Positions 10,840 through 20,874 of a stretch of 64,000 nt of DNA are shown one piece after another. The notes beneath the pieces were generated by a model. It worked only from the letters and a program-made list of their open reading frames with translations. It searched no databases and was not told where the DNA came from. Made by a program: the position numbers and the translations under genes. Within the stretch, counting starts at the first letter, position 1. Each line of letters begins with the position of its first letter. This DNA is from Hahella sp. CCB-MM4 (GTDB lineage: Bacteria; Pseudomonadota; Gammaproteobacteria; Pseudomonadales; Oleiphilaceae): the NCBI RefSeq assembly GCF_002260525.1, contig NZ_MRYI01000004.1, forward strand, positions 186,001 to 250,000, given 5' to 3'.

Positions 10840-12306
10840 TTAATTCATGGTCTTTGGATAAACGGTGTGGGTCACCCCAGCCATCTGATTAACTACTCGA
10901 ATGACCTGAGCACTGTACCCTGCCTCGTTATCGTACCAGACATACAGCACCACACGATTACCATTAACGATGGTGGCCTGCGCATCAACAATACCTGCAT
11001 GCCTTGAACCAACAAAGTCTGTGGACACCACTTCAGGGGAATTGGTGAAGTCGATCTGCTTGTGGAGGTCGGAATTTAATGAGATATCTCTCAGGTAACC
11101 GTTAATTCCGTCCACAGTAGTCGCCTTATCCAGGTTCAGGTTCAGAATCGCCATGGAAACGTTTGGCGTCGGCACCCGAATCGCATTCCCGGTCAATTTA
11201 CCCGACAACTCAGGAAGAGCTTTTGCTACCGCCTTGGCTGCACCGGTTTCAGTAATAACCATGTTCAACGGCGCACTGCGACCACGACGACTACCTTTAT
11301 GGTAGTTATCAATCAGATTCTGGTCATTGGTGTAAGAGTGAACAGTCTCCACATGCCCATCAATGATACCAAACTCATCATTCACCGCCTTCAGTACAGG
11401 CGTGATGGCATTCGTCGTACAGGAAGCTGCAGACAGAATCCTATCGTCGTCGGAAATCAAGTTATTGTTAATACCAAAGACGATGTTCTTGATCTCACCC
11501 TTACCTGGCGCCGTCAACAGAACCCTGCTGACACCCTTGCACTGCAAGTGACGGGAAAGACCCGCTTCATCACGCCAGACACCGGTGTTGTCGATAACGA
11601 TCGCATTATCGATACCGTATTGGGTGTAATCCACGTCTTCCGGCGCATCAGAATAAATCACCTTGATATAATTGCCGTTGGCAATAATCGCGGGATTTTC
11701 TTCATCAACGGTAATAGTGCCCTGGAACGAACCATGGACAGAATCACGACGCAACAAGCTGGCTCTCTTTTCCAGATCGTTATCAGCCTTCCCTTTGCGC
11801 ACAACAATGGCACGCAGGCGGAGGTTGGCGCCACCGCCAGCCTTTTCAATCAGGATGCGGGCCAACAGGCGTCCGATACGTCCGAAACCGTATAGAACCA
11901 CATCTTTGGTTTCAGAGCCGGCACCATTTTCTTCACTATGCTTGCCGATAAGGTCAGCCAGCTCAGCGCGCAGAAACTCTTCCAGTGACTGGGAACCACC
12001 ACTCTTTTCGAATTTGATGGCCAATTTACCGATATCGATATGCGCATGCCCCAAATCGAGTTCGTTGAGCATTTTCAATATTGGATAGGTGTTATTGACT
12101 GAAAGCTCGTGATCGGCAACCTGGCGGACAAAACGGTGCGCTTTCAGGATTCCGATAACGGAGCGGTTAATAATTGGGCGGCCATAGATCGATGTAATGA
12201 CGTTGTTATTGCGATACAAACGCCCTATGAGAGGGATCATAGATTCGGCAACAGTTTCGCGGTCCTTCCATTCGCCGAAACAGGCTTCCAACTTCTCTTG
12301 ACTCAC
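10840..12306 (-). CDS. gap: Glyceraldehyde-3-phosphate dehydrogenase, long form
   Basis: A 488-residue phosphorylating GAPDH with an N-terminal extension of about 130 residues absent from glycolytic GapA. The Rossmann start VVLYGFGRIGRLLAR lies near residue 130, the catalytic Cys in SAASCTTNAITPVLK near 296, and HSYTNDQNLIDNYHKGSRRGRSAP and WYDNEAGYSAQV follow. This long form sits next to mfd in Pseudomonas too and is thought to work in gluconeogenic metabolism. The start is GTG at 12306 with GAGGTG seven bases before it. The role of the extension is unknown. Confidence 0.93.
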   Translation of the reverse strand: MSQEKLEACFGEWKDRETVAESMIPLIGRLYRNNNVITSIYGRPIINRSVIGILKAHRFVRQVADHELSVNNTYPILKMLNELDLGHAHIDIGKLAIKFEKSGGSQSLEEFLRAELADLIGKHSEENGAGSETKDVVLYGFGRIGRLLARILIEKAGGGANLRLRAIVVRKGKADNDLEKRASLLRRDSVHGSFQGTITVDEENPAIIANGNYIKVIYSDAPEDVDYTQYGIDNAIVIDNTGVWRDEAGLSRHLQCKGVSRVLLTAPGKGEIKNIVFGINNNLISDDDRILSAASCTTNAITPVLKAVNDEFGIIDGHVETVHSYTNDQNLIDNYHKGSRRGRSAPLNMVITETGAAKAVAKALPELSGKLTGNAIRVPTPNVSMAILNLNLDKATTVDGINGYLRDISLNSDLHKQIDFTNSPEVVSTDFVGSRHAGIVDAQATIVNGNRVVLYVWYDNEAGYSAQVIRVVNQMAGVTHTVYPKTMN

Positions 12307-12688
12307 AGTAATGCACCTCTTTTCTGCGCAAAATTTGGGCGCACATTATCTCTTTTCACCCCCCATGAGGCAACGCATGCCGAATATTTTTGACGTCAAA
12401 TAACGTTTCAAATCAATAGGTTCGTTACAATACAAAACTTTCGTGGAATAACCGGCTCCGAACCGCTCCAAAAACACTCATATGGAGTTTTTTTACTAAC
12501 CAACCCTAACGAAATTTAAGTGGATTCATCGGTCAATCTATCGAAATATGCCTTATATATCGCGAAGGAGTTCAAAGAAAAGCGGCCTAGCCATGACCTT
12601 TCGCCGTCATTTCATGGCGCTGTGTTAGAAAATTTTCTTCTAAATCCTTAGAATGCGCGCTTCAGTCAGATACGTATTTTGGGCAGAT
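12307..12688. other. Divergent intergenic region gap/mfd
   Basis: No gene is supported here. It must hold the divergent promoters of gap and mfd. The only structure seen is a 7-bp inverted repeat GCCATGA/TCATGGC at 12590-12596 and 12612-12618 about 70 bp before mfd, and a TTAGAAAATTTTCTTCTAA near-palindrome around 12626-12644. No clear -35/-10 pair was identified. Confidence 0.5.
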
Positions 12689-15600
12689 ATGACCTATCAA
12701 CTTCCGGACTCTTCCTCTCAGACAGTGTTCTGGGGCGATCCAACAGGACAAATGGACGCACTGGTTATTGCAGAACACCTGCAGGCCGGCAAAAAGCCTC
12801 TGGTGGCAATTACTGTGGATATGCCCACAGCGGAGCATCTGGAAAATGCTGTACGCTTTTTCCTGTCCGGAAAGGATATCCCCATACTGACGCTACCCGA
12901 TTGGGAAACACTGCCCTACGATTCGTTTTCTCCACACCAGGACATCATCTCAACCAGAATCAAGTGCCTGTTCGAGCTGCCAAAGGTCCACCACGGCTTG
13001 CTCATCCTCCCTCTATCAACAGCGCTTGTCCGGCTACCGCCCAAACCTTATATTCTGGGAAGTACCCTGGTCATCGAAAACGGTCAGACCCTGGACCTGA
13101 CAAACTATCGCAGAAACCTTGAAGCGGCTGGTTATCGCTGCGTGGATACGGTCTTCGAGCACGGCGAATTCGCCATCCGCGGCTCTATTCTCGACATTTT
13201 CCCGACTGGGCACCACACCCCCTACCGGATAGATCTGTTTGATGACGAAGTCGACAGCATCCGCGAGTTTGATATCGAGAGCCAACGCTCCTCCGAAAAG
13301 GTGGAGCAGATTAACCTGTTACCCGCTCACGAATTCCCTCTCACCAAGGAATCGATTACGAGATTCAGAAATCAGTTTTACGAGCTGTTCCCCAACACAT
13401 CCCGCAATTGCCCGATCCTGCAGGATGTCATGAACAGCATTGCCTCACCCGGTCTTGAATACTACCTGGGACTGTTCTTCGACCAGACTGCCACCATCTT
13501 TGATTATTTGGCAGATGACGCGACTTTAATCCTCTACGGCGGTCTTCATGAACGTAGCGAACATTTTTGGGATGAACTCAACAATCGATACGAAGACCTG
13601 CGGCATGATATTGAAAGACCCATCCTGCCTCCGGGGGAGATTTACCAAAGAACTGACGAATTCTTCGGCCATTTAAAGCAGTTTCCCCGCGCCGAATTTA
13701 CCGGAAAACAACCTGATCCCAAGGCTTCCCAATCGGCTTCAAAACAGTCTGCGACAGATTTCGCAAGCCTTCCGGATATTTCCATCCAGCCAAAACTGGC
13801 GGACCCGTTTGTTAACCTGAAAGCACTGGCCAAGGATATCCCCCATGTTGTCATCTGCGCAGAGACCGCAGGAAGACAGCAGGTATTACTGGATACCTTC
13901 AAACAGGCCGGCATTAAGTTGCAGGAACGGAATAACTGGAAGGGATGCCTGGAAACCGACAGCACATGGTCGATCACCATTGCCGAATTAACCAAGGGCT
14001 TCATCCATACAGAGCAACAGTTCGCCATTATTGCCGAACCGGATCTTTACCAGGATCGGGTTCCCCAACGACGTCGACGTAAACGAACAACTGAGTCCGG
14101 CGATAATATCGTCCAGAACCTGACTGAATTGCGGGTCGGCTCTCCTGTTGTGCATATCGATCACGGTATCGGCCGCTACAAAGGCCTGGAAACCCTTGAG
14201 GTTGACGGTCAGAAGCAGGAATTCCTGCTGCTTGAATACGCCAACGACGCAAAACTGTATGTCCCCGTCTCTTCTCTTCACCTGATTTCGCGCTACACCG
14301 GAGTCAACGAGGAGCTGGTACCGATCTCCAAACTCGGAACTGATCGCTGGTCAGCGGCCAAGAAGAGTGCGGCTGAGAAAATCAAAGACACCGCAGCAGA
14401 GCTGCTGGAAGTCTACGCGCGCAGGGAAGCCAATCCGGGATTTGCCTGCTCCAGACCGGATGAGAGCTACAGCGCTTTTGCAGCCGCATTTCCTTTTGAG
14501 GAAACACCGGATCAGCTCAATGCCATTGATGCCGTCATGAAAGACATGATCAAGCCCAGCCCGATGGATCGCCTGGTGTGCGGCGATGTCGGCTTTGGCA
14601 AGACTGAGGTCGCTATGCGGGCAGCGTTTTTGGCGGCCAACAGCGGCAGGCAGGTTGCCGTCCTGGTCCCAACAACGCTTCTGGCTCAGCAACACTTCCA
14701 AACCTTCCAGGATCGGTTTGCCGATACCGCCATACAAATTGAGCTCATTTCACGATTCCGTTCAGGTTCGGACGTGGACAAGATCAAGGAGAAGCTCAGG
14801 GATGGCAAAGTCGACATTGTTGTCGGCACCCATAAACTTCTGCAGAAAGACATCAAATTCCAGGATCTGGGATTACTGGTTATCGATGAAGAGCATCGTT
14901 TCGGGGTGCAGCAAAAAGAGAAAATCAAGGCACTGCGGGCCAATATCGACATCCTCGCAATGACCGCCACCCCTATTCCGAGAACCTTGAACCTGTCACT
15001 CCAAGGAGTTCGGGATTTGTCCATTATCAGCACACCGCCGGAGCGCCGCCTTTCTGTAAAGACCTTTATACGGGAGCGTTCCGACAGCCTGATCAAGGAA
15101 GCCGTACTCAGGGAAATTCTCCGTGGAGGTCAGGTATTCTTCCTGCATAACGAGGTCAGCAGCATAGAGAAAGAAGCCAGAGAACTTGAAGCTCTGGTAC
15201 CCGATGCCAGAGTCGGCGTCGCCCACGGCCAGATGCGGGAGCGCGAACTGGAGCGGGTCATGTCTGATTTCTACCACAAGCGCTTCAATGTCCTGATATG
15301 CAGCACCATTATCGAGACCGGTATCGACATCCCCTCCGCCAACACCATTCTGATCGACCGGGCAGACAAATTCGGCATTGCCCAGTTGCACCAGCTGAGA
15401 GGTCGGGTTGGAAGATCGCATCACCAGGCATATGCCTATCTGCTGACACCACCGCCAAGAACCTTAAGTTCAGATGCATTGAAACGATTGGAAGCCATCG
15501 GAAACGCCCAGGATCTTGGCGCAGGCTTCACGCTTGCCACCCATGACCTGGAGATTCGGGGAGCCGGAGAATTGCTGGGCGAGGAACAAAGCGGCCATAT

Positions 15601-16153
15601 CCAGAATATTGGTTACTCCCTCTATTCACAGCTATTGGAAGCCGCAGTCAAAGCAATGCAAAATGGCGAAGAGCTTGATTTAAGCCAACCAATACCACAC
15701 GGTTGCGACATCAATTTCAGAATTCCAGCCCTGATCCCAGACGAATACCTGCCGGATGTCCACGGCAGACTCATTCTCTATAAGCGCATTGCCAACACGG
15801 ATCATTCCGAAGCATTACGCGATCTGCAGGTTGAAATGATCGATCGCTTCGGACTTCTTCCCGACCCCGTCAAGAACCTCTTCCGTCAGCAATCTATCAA
15901 GCTGAAGGCAGATAAAATCGGGATTACCAAAATAGATGTCGGCATCCGGGGAGGCTCTATCGAGTTCGGGCATAAAACACAGGTAGAACCCATGACACTG
16001 GTACTACTAATCCAAAAAGAGCCGGCACGCTACAAACTTGATGGCGGCAATAAGCTGAAAATCCAACAGTCTCTGGAATCCGCCGAGGAAAGATTGCAAT
16101 TCATTGAAAACTTACTGCAAACTTTCTCGACTTCATCAGCGCGCGCCCAATGA
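12689..16153 (+). CDS. mfd: Transcription-repair coupling factor Mfd
   Basis: About 1154 residues (E. coli 1148). Mfd removes stalled RNA polymerase at DNA damage and recruits UvrA. The N-terminal UvrB-like module has LPDWETLPYDSFSPHQDIIS; the RNA-polymerase interaction domain has VHIDHGIGRYKGLE and LLLEYANDAKLYVPV. The RecG-like motor carries GDVGFGKTEVAMRA (Walker A, near 632), VIDEEHRFGVQQKEK (DEEH), TATPIPRTLNLS, STIIETGIDIPSANT and HQLRGRVGRSHHQAYAY. The C-terminal UvrA-masking domain is complete. The ATG at 12689 fits the family start better than the ATG at 12653, which lacks a Shine-Dalgarno. csiV overlaps the stop by ATGA. Confidence 0.97.
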   Translation: MTYQLPDSSSQTVFWGDPTGQMDALVIAEHLQAGKKPLVAITVDMPTAEHLENAVRFFLSGKDIPILTLPDWETLPYDSFSPHQDIISTRIKCLFELPKVHHGLLILPLSTALVRLPPKPYILGSTLVIENGQTLDLTNYRRNLEAAGYRCVDTVFEHGEFAIRGSILDIFPTGHHTPYRIDLFDDEVDSIREFDIESQRSSEKVEQINLLPAHEFPLTKESITRFRNQFYELFPNTSRNCPILQDVMNSIASPGLEYYLGLFFDQTATIFDYLADDATLILYGGLHERSEHFWDELNNRYEDLRHDIERPILPPGEIYQRTDEFFGHLKQFPRAEFTGKQPDPKASQSASKQSATDFASLPDISIQPKLADPFVNLKALAKDIPHVVICAETAGRQQVLLDTFKQAGIKLQERNNWKGCLETDSTWSITIAELTKGFIHTEQQFAIIAEPDLYQDRVPQRRRRKRTTESGDNIVQNLTELRVGSPVVHIDHGIGRYKGLETLEVDGQKQEFLLLEYANDAKLYVPVSSLHLISRYTGVNEELVPISKLGTDRWSAAKKSAAEKIKDTAAELLEVYARREANPGFACSRPDESYSAFAAAFPFEETPDQLNAIDAVMKDMIKPSPMDRLVCGDVGFGKTEVAMRAAFLAANSGRQVAVLVPTTLLAQQHFQTFQDRFADTAIQIELISRFRSGSDVDKIKEKLRDGKVDIVVGTHKLLQKDIKFQDLGLLVIDEEHRFGVQQKEKIKALRANIDILAMTATPIPRTLNLSLQGVRDLSIISTPPERRLSVKTFIRERSDSLIKEAVLREILRGGQVFFLHNEVSSIEKEARELEALVPDARVGVAHGQMRERELERVMSDFYHKRFNVLICSTIIETGIDIPSANTILIDRADKFGIAQLHQLRGRVGRSHHQAYAYLLTPPPRTLSSDALKRLEAIGNAQDLGAGFTLATHDLEIRGAGELLGEEQSGHIQNIGYSLYSQLLEAAVKAMQNGEELDLSQPIPHGCDINFRIPALIPDEYLPDVHGRLILYKRIANTDHSEALRDLQVEMIDRFGLLPDPVKNLFRQQSIKLKADKIGITKIDVGIRGGSIEFGHKTQVEPMTLVLLIQKEPARYKLDGGNKLKIQQSLESAEERLQFIENLLQTFSTSSARAQ

Positions 16154-17028
16154 AATTCAACAAGATGCGTAACTTGATTTACAAGGCCAATGATTTAATG
16201 AAACCAACCAATATTTTCGCAGCGCTTACCCTGACCGCCCTATTTCTTCACGGCGCCGTCTCACGTGCAGACACCACCGATGAAACCAAGCGATTTCAGG
16301 TAGACGTGATCATTTTCAAGAATCTGTCACCGGAGACCGAAGAAACCTTCGATCACCCACCCGTCATGCAGGATGATACTGCCCCCCTATCTCTTGTCAG
16401 CTTTAATCCTCTGACCGAAAACCAAACACAACTGCTTCCAGAAAGCGCCTACATTCTTAAAGAGGAAGAAAGAAAGCTCGCTCGCAGCAGAAACTTCTCA
16501 GTTATATCCCACTACAGCTGGATGATCAGCTTAAGGGAGAGCCAGAGCCTGACCTATCAGATACCCAGCCAGATTGACGCTGACAACGAAACAGAGCTGC
16601 AAGGCCAGATCAATATCGCTTTGAGAAGATACCTTCACGCCACCCCCAACATCACCATTACGCGCTGGGCAACTCCTGAACCCACTTTTTTGGATAACCT
16701 GTTTGGCGAACTACAGACTCCAACGACCATGGGCGATATGGACGGACTCAATGCCGGCAACAGCGCACAGGCTGCGTCCTCACCCGCATACTCGCCCATT
16801 GCTCCAGAGCTACCCACCAATCCATTAAAGGCAAAGGGACTGGAACCCAGAGAGTATTACAACATACACCAGCCCCGAAGAATGCGTAGCGGTGAGGTCC
16901 ACTACTTTGACCATCCGATGTTCGGACTCCTGATCAAGATGATCCCGGTCGCCATGGAAGACGCCACAACGTCCGCCGAGCCACTCCCGGATACCGACAC
17001 AACACCGGAAGCTACCACCGCACAGTAG
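16150..17028 (+). CDS. CsiV family periplasmic protein
   Basis: A 292-residue exported protein of the CsiV (DUF2803) family, found directly after mfd in many gammaproteobacteria. A signal peptide is best read from the internal ATG at 16198 (MKPTNIFAALTLTALFLHGAVS), while the ATG at 16150 overlaps the mfd stop (ATGA). Family marks: FQVDVIIFKN at the mature N-terminus, LTYQI, a QGQINIALRRYLH block, and YNIHQPRRMRSGEVHYFDHPMFG near the C-terminus. In Acinetobacter CsiV binds peptidoglycan and affects envelope integrity; that role is inferred here from family only. The tail is rich in Thr, Pro and Ala and looks disordered. Confidence 0.8.
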   Translation: MKFNKMRNLIYKANDLMKPTNIFAALTLTALFLHGAVSRADTTDETKRFQVDVIIFKNLSPETEETFDHPPVMQDDTAPLSLVSFNPLTENQTQLLPESAYILKEEERKLARSRNFSVISHYSWMISLRESQSLTYQIPSQIDADNETELQGQINIALRRYLHATPNITITRWATPEPTFLDNLFGELQTPTTMGDMDGLNAGNSAQAASSPAYSPIAPELPTNPLKAKGLEPREYYNIHQPRRMRSGEVHYFDHPMFGLLIKMIPVAMEDATTSAEPLPDTDTTPEATTAQ

Positions 17029-17048
17029 CTGGCTTCGCTCCTATTGCT

Positions 17049-17108
17049 GGCACCGCAGACATGAGTTTGCATCGCACATACTTGAGTTGACACCGCACAG
17101 ACAGACAA
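17049..17108. repeat. Degenerate 20-bp tandem array after csiV
   Basis: Three 20-bp units start at 17049, 17069 and 17089 (GGCACCGCAGACATGAGTTT, GCATCGCACATACTTGAGTT, GACACCGCACAGACAGACAA). The 10-mer CACCGCACAG of the last unit also ends the csiV reading frame at 17016-17025, just before the stop codon, so the array seems to derive from the gene's 3' end. Confidence 0.65.
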
Positions 17109-17139
17109 AAAAAAGAGCAGGTTACACCTGCTCTTTTTT
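17109..17139. terminator. Bidirectional terminator csiV / mtiP
   Basis: Perfect stem AGAGCAGGT/ACCTGCTCT at 17114-17122 and 17126-17134, 3-nt loop, with an A8 run before and a T6 run after. It separates convergent genes. Confidence 0.93.
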
Positions 17140-17169
17140 ATTCAGCCGTCAGCGGCATTAAATGCGAGT

Positions 17170-17910
<741 letters not shown>

Positions 17911-17916
17911 TCACCC

Positions 17917-19038
17917 TTAATCGATTGATTGACTTTCCATTTCCAACTGCTGAGCCAACTTGATCTGGTCCGGCAAATGAATAGTCTGCGTCGGAAAGGC
18001 CACATCTCCCCCTTCCGCTTTAATAATCTCCATGATTTTTATCAGTACATCCTGTTTGACCTTGTGATACTCAATCCAATTTGTAGTCTTGGTGAAGGTA
18101 TAAACAAAGAAATCCAGAGACGAGGCAGCAAACGCATTAAAGTTAACAATCATCGTCTGGGTCTGATCTATATCGTCATGAGCCCTGAGCATCGCCTCAA
18201 CTTTCGAGACAATCGCCGGAACACTGGCAAAGTCATCATAACGAACACCGATCGTTTCGTAGATCCGGCGGTGAGACATGCGGGAAGGGTTTTCAACCGC
18301 AATGGTTGTAAATGTCGCGTTGGGAACGTAAAGAGGACGCTTATCAAAGGTTCGTATACATGTCTGGCGCCAACCAATATGCTCAACCGTGCCTTCAATT
18401 TGTTTATCCGGCGATCGTATCCAGTCCCCAACAGAAAAAGGCCGATCCAGATACACCATAAGGCCGCCAAAGAAGTTGGCCAGGAGATCCTTGGCGGCAA
18501 AGCCGACCGCAATACCGCCTATCCCTCCAAAAGCCAGCACACCGGAAATGCTGTAACCAAATGTCTGCATCACCACCAGTGTTGCTGTAATCACAATCGA
18601 AGCACGCAGTAGCTTGCTCAGCGCCATCACCGTGGTTTTATCCATCGGTTCTTTCATCCGGTTCGGTGACACGAGAATTTCCTCAGCTCCCCGGATAAAT
18701 CTCAGAACAAACCAGGTCAACAGAGCGACCACCCCGACCCGACGGATCAGATCAACAGCTTCAAATATGACCGCTCCGGTTTCCTTCTGGGCAATTTCTG
18801 CCGCCCAGGACAGACCGATAAGCCACACCATGGCACCCAGAGGCTTCTTGCTGGCCTCCAAAAGAGTGTCGTCCCATAGATTTTTAGTCTTGGTGAGTTG
18901 GCCGCCAAATCGGGTCAGCATTTTGATCAATATGTAGTTGAGCACCAGACTGATGAACACCACGATAAAGACTTTCACGACCCAGTGAAGGTTGCCGTCA
19001 GACACACCGAGCCAGGAAATGAATTCATTCCAGGACAC
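17917..19038 (-). CDS. MscS family small-conductance mechanosensitive channel
   Basis: A 373-residue inner-membrane protein with about five helices. The pore helix motif reads SGVLAFGGIGGIAVGFAAKDLLANFFGG, followed by the beta domain start GLMVYLDRPFSVGDWI and EGTVEHIGWRQTCIRTFDKRPLYVPNA. It releases osmolytes on hypo-osmotic stress. The extra N-terminal helices place it with YbdG/YnaI-like members rather than with short MscS. Start is GTG at 19038 with GGAG seven bases before. Upstream is nagZ in the same direction. Confidence 0.93.
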   Translation of the reverse strand: MSWNEFISWLGVSDGNLHWVVKVFIVVFISLVLNYILIKMLTRFGGQLTKTKNLWDDTLLEASKKPLGAMVWLIGLSWAAEIAQKETGAVIFEAVDLIRRVGVVALLTWFVLRFIRGAEEILVSPNRMKEPMDKTTVMALSKLLRASIVITATLVVMQTFGYSISGVLAFGGIGGIAVGFAAKDLLANFFGGLMVYLDRPFSVGDWIRSPDKQIEGTVEHIGWRQTCIRTFDKRPLYVPNATFTTIAVENPSRMSHRRIYETIGVRYDDFASVPAIVSKVEAMLRAHDDIDQTQTMIVNFNAFAASSLDFFVYTFTKTTNWIEYHKVKQDVLIKIMEIIKAEGGDVAFPTQTIHLPDQIKLAQQLEMESQSID

Positions 19039-19095
19039 TTGTCACTCCATCTTCAAACAATACATAAGTTAATGATGATTTGCGGATATTCCGCA

Positions 19096-20121
19096 CTACC
19101 CCAATATTAACGCCCTAACCTTTTCGGCCAGCGGCTTAAGAGCCGTCAGGTCCACCGGACGGGCTTTCAGCAACCCCCTTCTTCGGCATAGCTCTTCTGA
19201 GAGGAGCTTTTCAACTCCCTGACCTCTTAGTGTTTCAAGCGCTTCGTCAATTGCTTCAGAGTTGTTGCAGGTCATAATCAGATCACAGCCCGCCTTTATG
19301 GATGCTTCAACCCGGCTGGACACCGATACATCTTCAGAGGCACCAGTCATCCCAAGGTCATCACTGATGACACATCCTTCAAACCCGAGCCGACCCCTTA
19401 ACAGGGTCTCGATTATCACTTTGGACTGAACCGCAGGGAGACTGTCAAATGCCTGATATACCACATGGGCAGGCATTACCGCCTCAACACCTTGACCAAT
19501 CAAAGCTTTAAAGGGTTCCAGATCCTGCTCAAGCTCTTCGGCTGACCGCCGGTCCACCGCCGTTTCCACATGAGTATCTTCATTGACATAACCATGACCC
19601 GGAAAATGCTTTGCCACGCCAGCCATACCGGCGCTTTTCATTCCCGCGTAGAAACACCCTGCCAGTCTTGACACCTCCAGCGGGGTGGTTCCATAGGCCC
19701 GGCGACCAATGACCGTGTTACGACCATAATCAATATCTGCCACCGGAGCAAAGCTGAAATCAAACCCAATTTCCCTCAGCTCGTATGCCATTAGAAAACC
19801 AACGTCGTGCACCAACTGCTGCTTATCCAATCCCTTGGCTTCAGCGATGGACGCAATATCCCCCGCTGCAGGTAACCGGGTAAATCCCTCGCGAAAACGC
19901 TGAACTCTGCCACCTTCCTGATCCACGCAAAGTAAAAGATCTTCGCGCACATCCCTGATCGCCTTTACGACGTCAGATAACTGTCCCCGGCCCTCATAAT
20001 TACGGGCAAAAAATATCACCCCGCCCACCAGAGGGTCGGAAAGTCTTTTCATATCTTCTTGAGATAACCGGGTCCCTTCAATATCTATCAGAAGAGGTCC
20101 ACAGGATAGGTTATTCGGCAT
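19096..20121 (-). CDS. nagZ: Beta-N-acetylhexosaminidase NagZ
   Basis: A 341-residue cytosolic glycoside hydrolase of family 3 that removes GlcNAc from anhydromuropeptides during cell wall recycling. GPLLIDIEGTRLSQED opens the protein, LLCVDQEGGRVQRF and IGRRAYG follow. The catalytic His loop is KHFPGHGYVNEDTHVE and the nucleophile Asp is in VISDDLGMTGASED. All key residues are present. It stands with an L,D-transpeptidase upstream on the same strand, making a small murein-related set. Confidence 0.96.
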   Translation of the reverse strand: MPNNLSCGPLLIDIEGTRLSQEDMKRLSDPLVGGVIFFARNYEGRGQLSDVVKAIRDVREDLLLCVDQEGGRVQRFREGFTRLPAAGDIASIAEAKGLDKQQLVHDVGFLMAYELREIGFDFSFAPVADIDYGRNTVIGRRAYGTTPLEVSRLAGCFYAGMKSAGMAGVAKHFPGHGYVNEDTHVETAVDRRSAEELEQDLEPFKALIGQGVEAVMPAHVVYQAFDSLPAVQSKVIIETLLRGRLGFEGCVISDDLGMTGASEDVSVSSRVEASIKAGCDLIMTCNNSEAIDEALETLRGQGVEKLLSEELCRRRGLLKARPVDLTALKPLAEKVRALILG

Positions 20122-20152
20122 TGTAAGGCAGGCTCTCCCTAGCAGGATTCTT

Positions 20153-20206
20153 GGCTCTATTCATGACTCTGATTCTATTTGTGACACAGGTTCTACCCAT
20201 GACCTC
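20153..20206. repeat. 18-bp degenerate tandem array between nagZ and L,D-transpeptidase
   Basis: Three units of exactly 18 bp at 20153, 20171 and 20189 (GGCTCTATTCATGACTCT, GATTCTATTTGTGACACA, GGTTCTACCCATGACCTC). On the minus strand it begins about a dozen bases after the transpeptidase stop and each unit carries a TAG. Confidence 0.7.
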
Positions 20207-20217
20207 GGACGTACACC

Positions 20218-20703
20218 CTAAGGCTCAATAAGCACTGGAGTATAGGGTCTCACCAAGTCAAAGAGCTGAATAATATCCTGATTCCTCATACGGATACAGC
20301 CATGGCTACCAGGTATTCCCATTGGCTCCGAGTCGGGCGTGCCATGAATATAGATATAGCGTCGCATGGTATCGACATTTCCCAGACGATTGGTCCCAGG
20401 CTCACATCCACTCAGCCACAGTATGCGAGAAAGAATCCAATCACGATCCGGAAACTGCTCAGCGAGTGCGGGGGTATAGACTTCACCGGTAAAACGCCGA
20501 CCGACCAGCACAGCGCCTTCCGGCAAGGCCTCTCCCACCTTGGCTCTGATAATATGGCGCCCGAGTGGAGTCTGCCCGCTCCCTTCACGCTGCCCAACAC
20601 CGTTTAACGCTGTAGAGACGCTATAAAGCATCGGCTGGGCCGAATCGTTTTGATAAAAGGTCAGTGTCTGGCGAGATATATTGATTTGAATGAGAGAAGT
20701 CAT
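20218..20703 (-). CDS. L,D-transpeptidase (YkuD domain)
   Basis: A 161-residue protein consisting of little more than a YkuD catalytic domain. The signature is IYIHGTPDSEPMGIPGSHGCIRM, with the catalytic Cys at about residue 135 and the upstream His. No signal peptide or lipobox is visible at the N-terminus (MTSLIQINISRQTLTFYQ), which is odd for an enzyme that crosslinks murein in the periplasm. Similar short forms occur beside nagZ in Pseudomonas relatives. It could use another export route or modify cytosolic recycling products. Confidence 0.88.
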   Translation of the reverse strand: MTSLIQINISRQTLTFYQNDSAQPMLYSVSTALNGVGQREGSGQTPLGRHIIRAKVGEALPEGAVLVGRRFTGEVYTPALAEQFPDRDWILSRILWLSGCEPGTNRLGNVDTMRRYIYIHGTPDSEPMGIPGSHGCIRMRNQDIIQLFDLVRPYTPVLIEP

Positions 20704-20779
20704 ACCGGGAAACTATCAACGTTTGGCAGCGAAATCGAGCTAATTATCGAAAACCTGCCAAGCATAGTTCCTCTGAAGT

Positions 20780-20821
20780 GGCATTCCAACAAAAGGAAGG
20801 GGCATTCCAACAAAAGCCCCT
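20780..20821. repeat. 21-bp direct tandem repeat 3' of psrA
   Basis: Two 21-bp units at 20780 and 20801 share the 16-mer GGCATTCCAACAAAAG exactly. They lie in the 171-bp gap between psrA and the L,D-transpeptidase gene. Confidence 0.8.
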
Positions 20822-20874
20822 CCGACAATCAATGAAGGAGCCATGAAGCAAAATAACATGCATTATGCCTGCAC

